From the NCBI GenBank assembly GCA_920105625.2, contig CAKKTE020000559.1, positions 806,001-870,000 on the forward strand: DNA of 64,000 nucleotides, given 5' to 3'. The notes below the pieces were generated by a model that ran no database searches, was not told the origin of the DNA, and worked only from the letters and a program-made list of their open reading frames with translations. Positions 1 through 11,689 of this stretch are shown here, piece by piece. The DNA comes from Clusia tigrina. Taxonomy: Eukaryota; Arthropoda; Insecta; Diptera; Clusiidae. Numbering within the stretch: the first letter of the stretch is position 1; every line of letters begins with the position of its first letter. The translations under genes and the position numbers were made by a program.

Positions 1-4
1 TTTC

Positions 5-200
5 TGTTACAAAATTTCAAGGTTTTATGACGCTCCAGTAAAAAGTTACAAGCATTTGTATGTTGCCAACTTTGATAGATGTAGGACGTACCGTATAGAA
101 GTTAGGGCCATTTGAAGTTTTATCATTGTTCGATTTGGGACTCAAGGGTAGCATAGCTTTGAGCGATAGGTTAAATTGACAAGAGGCTCGAGGTCTTTAT
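5..200 (+). repeat. First complete monomer, a chimera of two HOR positions
   Basis: The first part carries 'gccaac' and 'gatagatg', as in monomer 12 of the 13-mer HOR (compare 2337-2410). The second part carries 'tcattgttcg', 'gataggtta' and 'gaggtc', as in monomer 13 (compare 2635-2715). The switch lies between about 75 and 145. This looks like an exchange inside a monomer that removed one unit, so the HOR copy entering the window from the left ended with a fused 12/13 monomer. Confidence 0.6.
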
Positions 201-218
201 TGTTACAAAATTTCAAGG

Positions 219-2735
219 CTTTATAACGCTCCAGTAAAAAGTTACAAGCATTTGTATGTTGCAAACTTTGATATGTGTAGGATGCACCGTATAGAAGTTA
301 GGGCCATTTGAAATTTTATCAGTGTTTGATTTGGGACTCAAGGGTAGCATAGCCTTGATCGATAGCTTAAATTGACAAGAGGCTCGAGTACTTTATTGTT
401 ACAAAATTTCAAGGTTTTATGACGCTCCAATAAAAAGTTACAAGCATTTGTATGTTGCAAACTTTGATATGTTTAGGATGTACCGTATAGAAGTTTGGGC
501 CATTTGAAGTTTTATCATTGTTCGATTTGGGACTCAAGGGTAGCATAGATTTGAGCGATACGTTAAATTGACAAGAGGCTCGAGGTCTTTATTGTTACAA
601 AATTTCAAGGTTTTATAACGCTCCAGTAAAAAGTTACAAGCATTTGTATGTTGCAAACTTTGATAGCTGTAGGACGTACCGTATAGAAGTTAGGGCCATT
701 TGAAATTTTATCAATGTTTGATTTGGGACTCAAGCGTAGCATAGCTTTGAGCGATAGCTTAAATTGATAAGAGGCTCGAGTACTTTATTGTTACAAAATT
801 TCAAGGTTTTATGACGCTCCAGTAAAAAGTTACAAGCATTTGTATGTTGCCAACTTTGATAGGTGTAGGACGTACCGTATAGAAGTTACGGCCATTTGAA
901 GTTTTATAAGTGTTTGATTTGGGACTCAAGGTTAGCATAGCTTTGAGCGATACCTTAAATTGAGAAGAGGCTCGAGTACTTTATTGTTACAAAATTTCAA
1001 GGTTTTATGACGCTCCAGTAAAAAGTTACAAGCATTTGTATGTTACATACTTTGATAGGTGTAGGACGTACCGTATAGAAGTGAGGGCCATTTGAAGTTT
1101 TATGAGTGTTTGATTTGGGACTCAAGGGTAGCATAGCTTTGAGCGATAGCTTAAATTGACAAGAGGCTCGAGTACTTTATTGTTACAAAATTTCAAGATT
1201 TTGTGACGCTCCAGTAAAAAGTTACAAGCATTTGTATGTTGCAAATTTTATAGGTGTGGGACGTACCGTATAGAAGTTAGGGCCATTTGAAATTTTAGCA
1301 GTGTTTGATTTGGGACTCAAGGGTAGCATAGTTTTGTGCGATAGCTTAAATTGACAAGAGGCTCGAGTACTATATTGTTACAAAATTTCAAGGTTTTATG
1401 ACGCTCGAGTAAAAAGTTACAAGCATTTATATGTTGCAAACTTTGATAGATGTAGGACGTACCGTATAGAAGTTACGGCCATTTGAAGTTTTATCAGTGT
1501 TTGAGTTGGGACTCAAGGGTAGCATAGCTTTGAGCGATAGCTTAAATTGAGAAGAGGCTCGAGTACTTTATTGTTACAAAATTTCAAGGTTTTATGACGC
1601 TAAAGTAAAAAGTTACAAGCATTTGTATGTTGCAAACTCTGATAGATGTAGGACGTACCGTATAGAAGTTAGGGCAATTTGAAGTTTTATCATTGTTCGA
1701 TGTGGGACTCAAGGGTAGCATAGCTTTGAGCGATAGGTTAAATTGACAAGAGACTCAAGGTCTTTATTGTTACAAAATTTCAAGGTTTTATAACGCTCCA
1801 GTAAAAAGTTACAAGCATTTGTATGTTACATACTTTGATAGGTGTAGGACGTACCGTATAGAAGTGAGGGCCATTTGAAGTTTTATCAGTGTTTGATTTG
1901 GGACTCAAGGTTAGCATAGCTTTGAGCGATAGCTTAAATTGAGAAGAGGCTCGAGTACTTTATTGTTACAAAATTTCAAGGTTTTATGACGCTCCAGTAA
2001 AAAGTTACAAGCATTTGTATGTTACATACTTTGATAGGTGTAGGACGTACCGTATAGAAGTTAGGGCCATTTGAAGTTTTATCAGTGTTTGATTTGGGAC
2101 TCAAGGGTAGCAAAGCTTTGAGCGATAGCTTAAATTGACAAGAGGCTCGAGTACTTTATTGTTACAAAATTTCAATGTTTTTGTATGTTGCAAACTTTGA
2201 TAGCTGTAGGACGTACCGTACAGAAGTTAGGGCCATTTGAAATTTTATCAGTGTTTGATTTGGGACTCAAGCGTAGCATAGCTTTGAGCGATAGCTTAAA
2301 TTGACAAGAGGCTCGAGTACTTTTTTGTTACAAAATTTCAAGGTTTTATGACGCTCCAGTAAAAAGTTACAAGCATTTGTATGTTGCCAACTTTGATAGA
2401 TGTAGGACGTACCGTATAGAAGTTAGGGCCATTTGAAGTTTTATAAGTGTTTGATTTGGGACTCAAGGTTAGCATAGCTTTGAACGATAGCTTAAATTGA
2501 CAAGAGGCTCGAGTACTTTATTTTTACAAAATTTCAAGGTTTTATGACGCTCCAGTAAAAAAATACAAGCATTTGTATGTTGCAAACTTTGATAGGTGTA
2601 GGACGTACCGTATAGAAGTTAGGGCCATTTGAAGTTTTATCATTGTTCGATTTGGGACTCAAGGGTAGCATAGCTTTGAGCGATAGGTTAAATTGACAAG
2701 AGGCTCGAGGTCTTTATTGTTACAAAATTTCAAGG
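219..2735 (+). repeat. 13-monomer higher-order repeat, copy A1 (2,517 bp)
   Basis: Thirteen distinguishable monomers in fixed order: m1 'ggctttataacg' with 'gatgcacc'; m2 'ccaataaaaag' with 'tttaggatg'; m3 'gatagctg' with 'ttgataag'; m4 'gccaac' with 'ttacggcc'; m5 'acatac' with 'gtgaggg'; m6 'gattttgtgacg' with 'aaattttatagg'; m7 'cgctcgag' with 'catttatatg'; m8 'ctaaag' with 'actctgatag'; m9 'acatac' after 'ataacg'; m10 'acatac' with 'agcaaagc'; m11 a 166-bp short monomer; m12 'gccaac' with 'gatagatg'; m13 'aaaaaaatac'. Length is 13 x 196 - 31, explained by a 30-bp deletion in m11 and a 1-bp deletion in m6. The same order recurs at 5646-8162. Confidence 0.9.
2171..2190 (+). repeat. 30-bp internal deletion, short monomer m11 of A1
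   Basis: 'ttcaatgttt' joins directly to 'ttgtatgttg'. The usual monomer has 30 more bases here, including 'gacgctccagtaaaaag'. A run of T flanks the junction ('ttt' at one side, 'attt' at the other), which fits slippage or short-homology deletion. The resulting unit is 166 bp. The deletion is seen only in m11 of this HOR family (also at 4100 and 7598), so it is a good HOR marker. Confidence 0.9.
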
Positions 2736-4664
2736 CTTTATAACGCTCCAGTAAAAAGTTACAAGCATTTGTATGTTGCAAACTTTGATATGTGTAGGAT
2801 GCACCGTATAGAAGTTAGGGCCATTTGAAATTTTATCAGTGTTTGATTTGGGACTCAAGGGTAGCATAGCCTTGATCGATAGCTTAAATTGACAAGAGGC
2901 TCGAGTACTTTATTGTTACAAAATTTCAAGGTTTTATGACGCTCCAATAAAAAGTTACAAGCATTTGTATGTTGCAAACTCTGATAGGTTTAGGATGTAC
3001 CGTATAGAAGTTTGGGCCATTTGAAGTTTTATCATTGTTCGATTTGGGACTCAAGGGTAGCATAGCTTTGAGCGATAGCTTAAATTGACAAGAGGCTCGA
3101 GTACTTTATTGTTACAAAATTTCAAGATTTTGTGACGCTCCAGTAAAAAGTTACAAGCATTTGTATGTTGCAAATTTTATAGGTGTAGGACGTACCGTAT
3201 AGAAGTTAGGGCCATTTGAAATTTTAGCAGTGTTTGATTTGGGACTCAAGGGTAGCATAGTTTTGTGCGATAGCTTAAATTGACAAGAGGCTCGAGTACT
3301 ATATTGTTACAAAATTTCAAGGTTTTATGACGCTCGAGTAAAAAGTTACAAGCATTTATATGTTGCAAACTTTGATAGATGTAGGACGTACCGTATAGAA
3401 GTTACGGCCATTTGAAGTTTTATCAGTGTTTGATTTGGGACTCAAGGGTAGCATAGCTTTGAGCGATAGCTTAAATTGAGAAGAGGCTCGAGTACTTTAT
3501 TGTTACAAAATTTCAAGGTTTTATGACGCTAAAGTAAAAAGTTACAAGCATTTGTATGTTGCAAACTCTGATAGATGTAGGACGTACCGTATAGAAGTTA
3601 GGGCAATTTGAAGTTTTATCATTGTTCGATGTGGGACTCAAGGGTAGCATAGCTTTGAGCGATAGGTTAAATTGACAAGAGACTCAAGGTCTTTATTGTT
3701 ACAAAATTTCAAGGTTTTATAACGCTCCAGTAAAAAGTTACAAGCATTTGTATGTTACATACTTTGATAGGTGTAGGACGTACCGTATAGAAGTGAGGGC
3801 CATTTGAAGTTTTATCAGTGTTTGATTTGGGACTCAAGGTTAGCATAGCTTTGAGCGATAGCTTAAATTGAGAAGAGGCTCGAGTACTTTATTGTTACAA
3901 AATTTCAAGGTTTTATGACGCTCCAGTAAAAAGTTACAAGCATTTGTATGTTACATACTTTGATAGGTGTAGGACGTACCGTATAGAAGTTAGGGCCATT
4001 TGAAGTTTTATCAGTGTTTGATTTGGGACTCAAGGGTAGCAAAGCTTTGAGCGATAGCTTAAATTGACAAGAGGCTCGAGTACTTTATTGTTACAAAATT
4101 TCAATGTTTTTGTATGTTGCAAACTTTGATAGCTGTAGGACGTACCGTACAGAAGTTAGGGCCATTTGAAATTTTATCAGTGTTTGATTTGGGACTCAAG
4201 CGTAGCATAGCTTTGAGCGATAGCTTAAATTGACAAGAGGCTCGAGTACTTTTTTGTTACAAAATTTCAAGGTTTTATGACGCTCCAGTAAAAAGTTACA
4301 AGCATTTGTATGTTGCCAACTTTGATAGATGTAGGACGTACCGTATAGAAGTTAGGGCCTTTTGAAGTTTTATAAGTGTTTGATTTGGGACTCAAGGTTA
4401 GCATAGCTTTGAACGATAGCTTAAATTGACAAGAGGCTCGAGTACTTTATTGTTACAAAATTTCAAGGTTTTATGACGCTCCAGTAAAAAAATACAAGCA
4501 TTTGTATGTTGCAAACTTTGATAGGTGTAGGACGTACCGTATAGAAGTTTGGGCCATTTGAAGTTTTATCATTGTTCGATTTGGGACTCAAGGGTAGCAT
4601 AGCTTTGAGCGATAGGTTAAATTGACAAGAGGCTCGAGGTCTTTATTGTTACAAAATTTCAAGG
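2736..4664 (+). repeat. 10-monomer HOR derivative B (1,929 bp), lacks m3-m5
   Basis: Starts with m1 and m2 as in A1, then passes straight into m6 to m13. The second monomer begins as m2 ('tttaggatg', 'tttgggcc', 'tcattgttcg') but ends with the m5-type tail ('gatagcttaaattgac', 'gagtac') instead of the m2 tail ('gatacg', 'gaggtc'), so the junction lies inside it at about 3060-3090. Length is 10 x 196 - 31, with the same two internal deletions as A1. This is what an unequal exchange between m2 and m5 of a 13-mer would leave. Confidence 0.85.
4100..4119 (+). repeat. 30-bp internal deletion, short monomer m11 of B
   Basis: Identical junction to the one at 2171, including the rare 'caatgttt' spelling. 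It lies 1,929 bp further on and confirms alignment of derivative B with A1. Confidence 0.9.
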
Positions 4665-5645
4665 CTTTATAACGCTCCAGTAAAAAGTTACAAGCATTTG
4701 TATGTTGCAAACTTTGATATGTGTAGGATGCACCGTATAGAAGTTAGGGCCATTTGAAATTTTATCAGTGTTTGATTTGGGACTCAAGGGTAGCATAGCC
4801 TTGATCGATAGCTTAAATTGACAAGAGGCTCGAGTACTTTATTGTTACAAAATTTCAAGGTTTTATGACGCTCCAATAAAAAGTTACAAGCATTTGTATG
4901 TTGCAAACTTTGATAGGTTTAGGATGTACCGTATAGAAGTTTGGGCCATTTGAAGTTTTATCATTGTTCGATTTGGGACTCAAGGGTAGCATAGATTTGA
5001 GCGATACGTTAAATTGACAAGAGGCTCGAGGTCTTTATTGTTACAAAATTTCAAGGTTTTATAACGCTCCAGTAAAAAGTTACAAGCATTTGTATGTTGC
5101 AAACTTTGATAGCTGTAGGACGTACCGTATAGAAGTTAGGGCCATTTGAAATTTTATCAATGTTTGATTTGGGACTCAAGCGTAACATAGCTTTGAGCGA
5201 TAGCTTAAATTGATAAGAGGCTCGAGTACTTTATTGTTACAAAATTTCAAGGTTTTATGACGCTCCAGTAAAAAGTTACAAGCATTTGTATGTTGCCAAC
5301 TTTGATAGGTGTAGGACGTACCGTATAGAAGTTACGGCCATTTGAAGTTTTATAAGTGTTTGATTTGGGACTCAAGGTTAGCATAGCTTTGAGCGATAGC
5401 TTAAATTGACAAGAGGCTCGAGTACTTTATTTTTACAAAATTTAAAAGGTTTTATGACGCTCCAGTAAAAAAATACAAGCATTTGTATGTTGCAAACTTT
5501 GATAGGTGTAGGACGTACCGTATAGAAGTTAGGGCCATTTGAAGTTTTATCATTGTTCGATTTGGGACTCAAGGGTAGCATAGCTTTGAGCGATAGGTTA
5601 AATTGACAAGAGGCTCGAGGTCTTTATTGTTACAAAATTTCAAGG
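4665..5645 (+). repeat. 5-monomer HOR derivative C (981 bp), lacks m5-m12
   Basis: Contains m1, m2, m3, the first part of m4 and then m13. The fourth monomer starts with 'gccaac' and 'ttacggcc' (m4) but ends 'gatagcttaaattgac', 'gagtac' (m12-like); the fifth has 'aaaaaaatac' (m13). Eight monomers are missing. Length is 5 x 196 + 1, the extra base being in 'aaaatttaaaaggt' near 5441, where other copies read 'aaaatttcaaggt'. Confidence 0.85.
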
Positions 5646-8162
5646 CTTTATAACGCTCCAGTAAAAAGTTACAAGCATTTGTATGTTGCAAACTTTGATA
5701 TGTGTAGGATGCACCGTATAGAAGTTAGGGCCATTTGAAATTTTATCAGTGTTTGATTTGGGACTCAAGGGTAGCATAGCCTTGATCGATAGCTTAAATT
5801 GACAAGAGGCTCGAGTACTTTATTGTTACAAAATTTCAAGGTTTTATGACGCTCCAATAAAAAGTTACAAGCATTTGTATGTTGCAAACTTTGATAGGTT
5901 TAGGATGTACCGTATAGAAGTTTGGGCCATTTGAAGTTTTATCATTGTTCGATTTGGGACTCAAGGGTAGCATAGATTTGAGCGATACGTTAAATTGACA
6001 AGAGGCTCGAGGTCTTTATTGTTACAAAATTTCAAGGTTTTATAACGCTCCAGTAAAAAGTTACAAGCATTTGTATGTTGCAAACTTTGATAGCTGTAGG
6101 ACGTACCGTATAGAAGTTAGGGCCTTTTGAAATTCTATCAATGTTTGATTTGGGACTCAAGCGTAGCATAGCTTTGAGCGATAGCTTAAATTGATAAGAG
6201 GCTCGAGTACTTTATTGTTACAAAATTTCAAGGTTTTATGACGCTCCAGTAAAAAGTTACAAGCATTTGTATGTTGCCAACTTTGATAGGTGTAGGACGT
6301 ACCGTATAGAAGTTACGGCCATTTGAAGTTTTATAAGTGTTTGATTTGGGACTCAAGGTTAGCATAGCTTTGAGCGATACCTTAAATTGAGAAGAGGCTC
6401 GAGTACTTTATTGTTACAAAATTTCAAGGTTTTATGACGCTCCAGTAAAAAGTTACAAGCATTTGTATGTTACATACTTTGATAGGTGTAGGACGTACCG
6501 TATAGAAGTGAGGGCCATTTGAAGTTTTATCAGTGTTTGATTTGGGACTCAAGGGTAGCATAGCTTTGAGCGATAGCTTAAATTGACAAGAGGCTCGAGT
6601 ACTTTATTGTTACAAAATTTCAAGATTTTGTGACGCTCCAGTAAAAAGTTACAAGCATTTGTATGTTGCAAATTTTATAGGTGTAGGACGTACCGTATAG
6701 AAGTTAGGGCCATTTGAAATTTTAGCAGTGTTTGATTTGGGACTCAGGGGTAGCATAGTTTTGTGCGATAGATTAAATTGACAAGAGGCTCGAGTACTAT
6801 ATTGTTACAAAATTTCAAGGTTTTATGACGCTCGAGTAAAAAGTTACAAGCATTTATATGTTGCAAACTTTGATAGATGTAGGACGTACCGTATATAAGT
6901 TACGGCCATTTGAAGTTTTATCAGTGTTTGATTTGGGACTCAAGGGTAGCATAGCTTTGAGCGATAGCTTAAATTGAGAAGAGGCTCGAGTACTTTATTG
7001 TTACAAAATTTCAAGGTTTTATGACGCTAAAGTAAAAAGTTACAAGCATTTGTATGTTGCAAACTCTGATAGATGTAGGACGTACCGTATAGAAGTTAGG
7101 GCAATTTGAAGTTTTATCATTGTTCGATGTGGGACTCAAGGGTAGCATAGCTTTGAGCGATAGGTTAAATTGACAAGAGACTCAAGGTCTTTATTGTTAC
7201 AAAATTTCAAGGTTTTATAACGCTCCAGTAAAAAGTTACAAGCATTTGTATGTTACATACTTTGATAGGTGTAGGACGTACCGTATAGAAGTGAGGGCCA
7301 TTTGAAGTTTTATCAGTGTTTGATTTGGGACTCAAGGTTAGCATAGCTTTGAGCGATAGCTTAAATTGAGAAGAGGCTCGAGTACTTTATTGTTACAAAA
7401 TTTCAAGGTTTTATGACGCTCCAGTAAAAAGTTACAAGCATTTGTATGTTACATACTTTGATAGGTGTAGGACGTACCGTATAGAAGTTAGGGCCATTTG
7501 AAGTTTTATCAGTGTTTGATTTGGGACTCAAGGGTAGCAAAGCTTTGAGCGATAGCTTAAATTGACAAGAGGCTCGAGTACTTTATTGTTACAAAATTTC
7601 AAGGTTTTTGTATGTTGCAAACTTTGATAGCTGTAGGACGTACCGTACAGAAGTTAGGGCCATTTGAAATTTTATCAGTGTTTGATTTGGGACTCAAGCG
7701 TAGCATAGCTTTGAGCGATAGCTTAAATTGACAAGAGGCTCGAGTACTTTTTTGTTACAAAATTTCAAGGTTTTATGACGCTCCAGTAAAAAGTTACAAG
7801 CATTTGTATGTTGCCAACTTTGATAGATGTAGGACGTACCGTATAGAAGTTAGGGCCATTTGAAGTTTTATAAGTGTTTGATTTGGGACTCAAGGTTAGC
7901 ATAGCTTTGAACGATAGCTTAAATTGACAAGAGGCTCGAGTACTTTATTGTTACAAAATTTCAAGGTTTTATGACGCTCCAGTAAAAAAATACAAGCATT
8001 TGTATGTTGCAAACTTTGATAGGTGTAGGACGTACCGTATAGAAGTTTGGGCCATTTGAAGTTTTATCATTGTTCGATTTGGGACTCAAGGGTAGCATAG
8101 CTTTGAGCGATAGGTTAAATTGACAAGAGGCTCGAGGTCTTTATCGTTACAAAATTTCAAGG
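5646..8162 (+). repeat. 13-monomer higher-order repeat, copy A2 (2,517 bp)
   Basis: Same thirteen monomers and same length as 219-2735, offset 5,427 bp, including the m6 1-bp deletion and the m11 30-bp deletion (7598). The two copies differ at scattered bases only, for example m2 'gatatgttt' against 'gataggttt' and m5 'atgagtg' against 'atcagtg'. The offset is 28 x 196 - 61, which equals the summed indels of A1, B and C. Confidence 0.9.
7598..7617 (+). repeat. 30-bp internal deletion, short monomer m11 of A2
   Basis: Same deletion as at 2171 and 4100, but the flank reads 'caaggttttt' rather than 'caatgttttt'. The G is the common array base, so A2 keeps the older spelling or was corrected by conversion. 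This is the last copy of the 30-bp deletion in the window. Confidence 0.9.
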
Positions 8163-9505
8163 CTTTATAACGCTCCAGTAAAAAGTTACAAGCATTTGTA
8201 TGTTGCAAACTTTGATATGTGTAGGATGCACCGTATAGAAGTTAGGGCCATTTGAAATTTTATCAGTGTTTGATTTGGGACTCAAGGGTAGCATAGCCTT
8301 GATCGATAGCTTAAATTGACAAGAGGCTCGAGTACTTTATTGTTACAAAATTTCAAGGTTTTATGACGCTCCAATAAAAAGTTACAAGCATTTGTATGTT
8401 GCAAACTTTGATAGGTTTAGGATGTACCGGATAGAAGTTTGGGCCATTTGAAGTTTTATCATTGTTCGATTTGGGACTCAAGGGTAGCATAGATTTGAGC
8501 GATACGTTAAATTGACAAGAGGCTCGAGGTCTTTATTGTTACAAAATTTCAAGGTTTTATAACGCTCCAGTAAAAAGTTACAAGCATTTGTATGTTGCAA
8601 ATTTTGATAGCTGTAGGACGTACCGTATAGAAGTTAGGGCCATTTGAAATTTTATCAATGTTTGACTTGGGACTCAAGCGTAACATAGCTTTGAGCGATA
8701 GGTTAAATTGATAAGAGGCTCGAGTACTTTATTGTTACAAAATTTCAAGGTTTTATGACGCTCCAGTAAAAAGTTACAAACATTTGTATGTTGCCAACTT
8801 TGATAGGTGTAGGACGTACCGTATAGAAGTTACGGCCATTTGAAGTTTTATAAGTGTTTGATTTGGGACTCAAGGTTAGCATAGCTTTGAGCGATACCTT
8901 AAATTGAGAAGAGGCTCGAGTACTTTATTGTTACAAAATTTCAAGGTTTTATGACGCTCCAGTAAAAAGTTACAAGCATTTGTATGTTACATACTTTGAT
9001 AGGTGTAGGACGTACCGTATAGAAGTGACGGCCATTTGAAGTTTTATCAGTGTTTGATTTGGGACTCAAGGGTAGCATAGCTTTGAGCGATAGCTTAAAT
9101 TGACAAGAGGCTCGAGTACTTTATTGTTACAAAATTTCAAGATTTTGTGACGCTCCAGTAAAAAGTTACAAGCATTTGTATGTTGCAAATTTTATAGGTG
9201 TAGGACGTACCGTATAGAAGTTAGAGCCATTTGAAGTTTTATCAGTGCTTGATTTGGGACTCAAGGGTAGCATAGCTTTGACCGATAGCTTAAATTGAGA
9301 AGAGGCTCGAGTACTTTATTGTTACAAAATTTCAAGGTTTTATGACGCTAAAGTAAAAAGTTACAAGCATTTGTATGTTGCAAACTCTGATAGATGTAGG
9401 ACGTACCGTATAGAAGTTAGGGCAATTTGAAGTTTTATCATTGTTCGATGTGGGACTCAAGGGTAGCATAGCTTTGAGCGATAGGTTAAATTGACAAGAG
9501 GTTCG
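8163..9505 (+). repeat. Truncated HOR copy A3 with internal jump m6 to m7
   Basis: Begins as m1 to m5 of the 13-mer, then m6 ('gattttgtgacg', 'aaattttatagg' near 9188). From about 9220 the m6 front ('agagcc') is followed by the back half of m7 ('gaagttttatcagtg', 'gagaag'), so one monomer length is lost. Monomer m8 follows ('ctaaag', 'actctg', 'ttcgatgtggg'). Order breaks down near 9505, where 'gaggttcgagtac' replaces the expected 'gagactcaaggtc'. This is the right-hand limit of the 13-mer family. Confidence 0.75.
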
Positions 9506-9540
9506 AGTACTTTATAGTTACAAAATTTCAAGGTTTTATG

Positions 9541-10520
9541 ACGCTCCAATAAAAAGTTACAAGCATTTGTATGTTGCAAACTTTGATAGGTTTAGGATGT
9601 ACCGTAACGAAGTTTGGGCCATTTGAAGTTTTATAATTGTTCGATTTGGGACTCAAGGGTAGCATAGCTTTGAGCGATAGGTTAAATTGACAAGAGGCTC
9701 GAGGTCTTTCTTGTTACAAAATTTGAAGGTTTTATAACGCTCCAGTAAAAAGTTACAAGCAGTTGTATGTTGCAAACTTTGATAGCTGTAGGACGTACCG
9801 TATAGAAGTTAGGGCCATTTGAAATTTTATCAGTGTTTGATTTGGGACTCAAGGGTAGCATAGCTTTGAGCGATAGCTTAAATTGATAAGAGGCTCGAGT
9901 ACTTTATTGTTACAAAATTTCAAGGTTTTATGACGCTCCAGTAAAAAGTTACAAGCATTTGTATGTTACCAACTTTGATAGGTGTAGGACGTACCGTATA
10001 GAAGTTAGGGCCATTTGAAGTTTTATAAGTGTTTGATTTGGGACTCAAGGTTAGCATAGCTTTGAGCGATAGCTTAAATTGACAAGAGGCTCGAGTACTT
10101 TATTGTTACAAAATTTCAAGGTTTTATGACGCTCCAGTAAAAAGTTACAAGCATTTGTATGTTACATACTTTGATAGGTGTAGGACGTACCGTATAGAAG
10201 TTAGGGCCATTTGAAGTTTTATCAGTGTTTGATTTGGGACTCTAGGGTAGCATAGCTTTGAGCAATAGCTTAAATTGACAAGAGGCTCGAGGTCTTTATT
10301 GTTACAAAATTTCAAGGCTTTATAACGCTCCAGTAAAAAGTTACAAGCATTTGTATGTTGCAAACTTTGATATGTGTAGGACGTACCGTATAGAAGTTAG
10401 GGCCATTTGAAATTTTATCAGTGTTCGATTTGGGACTCAAGGGTAGCATAGCCTTGATCGATAGCTTAAATTGACAAGAGGCTCGAGTACTTTATTGTTA
10501 CAAAATTTCAAGGTTTTATG
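9541..10520 (+). repeat. 5-monomer HOR (980 bp), copy 1
   Basis: Five monomers marked by 'ccaataaaaag' with 'tttaggatg' and 'ataattgttcg'; then 'gtctttcttg' with 'aaatttgaagg' and 'gatagctg'; then 'gttaccaac' with 'ttataag'; then 'acatac'; then an m1-like 'ggctttataacg'. The next copy follows at exactly 5 x 196 bp. Private differences from copy 2 include 'gtaacgaag' near 9604, 'aagcagttg' near 9757 and 'gactctaggg' near 10239. Confidence 0.85.
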
Positions 10521-11500
10521 ACGCTCCAATAAAAAGTTACAAGCATTTGTATGTTGCAAACTTTGATAGGTTTAGGATGTACCGTATAGAAGTTTGGGCC
10601 ATTTGAAGTTTTATAATTGTTCGATTTGGGACTCAAGGGTAGCATAGCTTTGAGCGATAGGTTAAATTGACAAGAGGCTCGAGGTCTTTCTTGTTACAAA
10701 ATTTGAAGGTTTTATAACGCTCCAGTAAAAAGTTACAAGCATTTGTATGTTGCAAACTTTGATAGCTGTAGGACGTACCGTATAGAAGTTAGGGCCATTT
10801 GAAATTTTATCAGTGTTTGATTTGGGACTCAAGGGTAGCATAGCTTTGAGCGATAGCTTAAATTGATAAGAGGCTCGAGTACTTTATTGTTACAAAATTT
10901 CAAGGTTTTATGACGCTCCAGTAAAAAGTTACAAGCATTTGTATGTTACCAACTTTGATAGGTGTAGGACGTACCGTATAGAAGTTAGGGCCATTTGAAG
11001 TTTTATAAGTGTTTGATTTGGGACTCAAGGTTAGCATAGCTTTGAGCGATAGCTTAAATTGACAAGAGGCTCGAGTACTTTATTGTTACAAAATTTCAAG
11101 GTTTTATGACGCTCCAGTAAAAAGTTACAAGCATTTGTATGTTACATACTTTGGTAGGTGTAGGACGTACCGTATAGAAGTTAGGGCCATTTGAAATTTT
11201 ATCAGTGTTTGATTTGGGACTCAAGGGTAGCATAGCTTTGAGCAATAGCTTAAATTGACAAGAGGCTCGAGGTCTTTATTGTTACAAAATTTCAAGGCTT
11301 TATAACGCTCCAGTAAAAAGTTACAAGCATTTGTATGTTGCAAACTTTGATATGTGTAGGACGTACCGTATAGAAGTTAGGGCCATTTGAAATTTTATCA
11401 GTGTTTGATTTGGGACTGAAGGGTAGCATAGCCTTGATCGATAGCTTAAATTGACAAGAGGCTCGAGTACTTTATTGTTACAAAATTTCAAGGTTTTATG
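10521..11500 (+). repeat. 5-monomer HOR (980 bp), copy 2
   Basis: Repeats 9541-10520 in the same order, including the rare pair 'gtctttcttg' and 'aaatttgaagg'. A private change is 'actttggtagg' near 11149. Its last monomer (from 11298) begins the duplicated dimer described next, so the two HORs share that boundary monomer. Confidence 0.85.
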
Positions 11501-11689
11501 ACGCTCCAATAAAAAGTTACAAGCATTTGTATGTTGCAAACTTTGATAGGTTTAGGATGTACCGTATAGAAGTTTGGGCCATTTGAAGTTTTATCATTGT
11601 TCGATTTGGGACTCAAGGGTAGCATAGATTTGAGCGATACGTTAAATTGACAAGAGGCTCGAGGTCTTTATTGTTACAAAATTTCAAGG
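11298..11689 (+). repeat. Dimer (392 bp) copy 1, m1+m2 type
   Basis: An m1-type monomer ('ggctttataacg', 'gatatgtgtag', 'ccttgatcg') and an m2-type monomer ('tttaggatg', 'agatttgagcgatacg'). The private base in 'gggactgaaggg' also occurs in the second copy. I saw no difference between the two 392-bp copies, which indicates a recent local duplication. Confidence 0.85.

Noticed and set aside
183..188. CTCGAG palindromes as protein operators
   Set aside because: The hexamer is simply part of the monomer and a second copy arises in the 'cgctcgag' variant by a single change. It is useful as a restriction marker, but nothing shows regulation.
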